The notes under the pieces are model-generated. The model was not told the DNA's origin. It did no database searches and saw nothing but the letters and a program-made list of their open reading frames with translations. Positions 6,111 to 6,286 of a stretch of DNA of 6,286 nt are shown here, in pieces. A program made the position numbers and the translations under genes. This DNA is from Patescibacteria group bacterium (GTDB taxonomy: Bacteria; Patescibacteriota; Minisyncoccia; Phycocordibacterales; JAGLOS01): positions 1 through 6,286 of the forward strand of contig JAHIYV010000048.1 of assembly GCA_018814635.1 (NCBI GenBank), given 5' to 3'. Every line of letters starts with the position of its first letter. Position 1 is the stretch's first letter.

Positions 6111-6153
6111 TTCACCCTGTTAAATAGTCGCAAAGCGAATTTAACAGGGTGAA
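6111..6153. repeat. Strong inverted repeat (15-bp perfect arms) upstream of gyrA
   Basis: TTCACCCTGTTAAAT (6111-6125) is perfectly inverted at 6139-6153. Inside it TCGC (6128-6131) pairs with GCGA (6135-6138) around an AAA loop, and AG (6126-6127) is a two-base bulge. The total is 19 bp. Neither side has a T tract, so it is not an ordinary intrinsic terminator. It may be a dispersed intergenic hairpin repeat, a protein-binding dyad or an RNA-processing hairpin. Confidence 0.85.
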
Positions 6154-6213
6154 AATGGCAACAAAAAAAACACTTTGCTTTGGGTTATAAAAAACAACAA
6201 CATTATTTTTAGA

Positions 6214-6257
6214 CCAAATGCATGTTTTTTTGCTATCGCGTAAAACTGTGCATTTGG
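6214..6257. repeat. Inverted repeat near the right edge
   Basis: CCAAATGCA (6214-6222) is perfectly inverted at 6249-6257. After a small internal loop, GTTTT (6224-6228) pairs with AAAAC (6242-6246), so a long interrupted hairpin can form. No gene is visible in 6154-6286 on either strand; this repeat is its only clear structure. Confidence 0.55.
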
Positions 6258-6282
6258 GAGATTTTAAATAAATCTATATTAT
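6254..6282 (+). promoter_or_regulatory. Possible rightward promoter leaving the window
   Basis: TTGGGA (6254-6259), a 17-nt spacer and TATTAT (6277-6282) resemble a sigma-70-type promoter on the plus strand, at four and five of six positions. The -35 overlaps the right arm of the 6214-6257 inverted repeat. In such AT-rich DNA this may be chance. If real, a divergent gene begins just beyond the right edge. Confidence 0.2.
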
Positions 6283-6286
6283 TTTA

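Overview
The window is AT-rich (GC by eye about a third to two fifths). It carries five complete protein genes, all on the minus strand, so transcription runs from high to low coordinates. In that order they are gyrA (DNA gyrase subunit A), a small SAM-dependent methyltransferase, a membrane-anchored extracellular solute-binding protein, a small VirB2/TrbC-like (T4SS_pilin-type) membrane protein, and trmD (tRNA m1G37 methyltransferase). The genes read through in the standard code. I see no tRNA, rRNA, insertion sequence, transposase or CRISPR array.

The gene content suggests a member of the Patescibacteria / Candidate Phyla Radiation, probably Parcubacteria-like. The reasons are a short TrmD lacking the usual C-terminal tail, a small two-helix pilin-like protein with a CGG...C N-terminal segment, a solute-binding protein with a plain membrane anchor and no transporter genes beside it, a compact UbiE-like methyltransferase ending in GDHHYG, and very sparse ribosome binding sites. 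This is inference from protein style, not a phylogeny.

Layout, right to left. 6286-5996 is non-coding, with two inverted repeats, an imperfect direct repeat and an extended -10 promoter 8 nt before the gyrA start codon. 5995-3524 is gyrA. An 18-nt gap contains a perfect TATAAT, again exactly 8 nt before the next ATG. 3505-2975 is the methyltransferase. 2974-2675 is a 300-bp non-coding gap largely filled by nested inverted repeats. 2674-1379 is the solute-binding protein and 1375-980 the pilin-like gene, 3 nt apart and probably translationally coupled. 936-274 is trmD. The left 273 bp hold a probable terminator for trmD, a leftward promoter for a gene outside the window, and a doubtful 42-codon ORF on the plus strand.

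GyrA and TrmD are core housekeeping functions (supercoiling, and reading-frame maintenance by the tRNA). The solute-binding protein and pilin-like protein form a cell-surface pair. The most interesting points are the two matched leaderless-type promoters, the nested inverted repeat between the methyltransferase and the surface operon, the 15-bp-arm inverted repeat upstream of gyrA, the binding-protein/pilin pair without permeases, and an isoleucine in GyrA where the quinolone-binding acidic residue normally sits. I found no clearly new multi-gene system.
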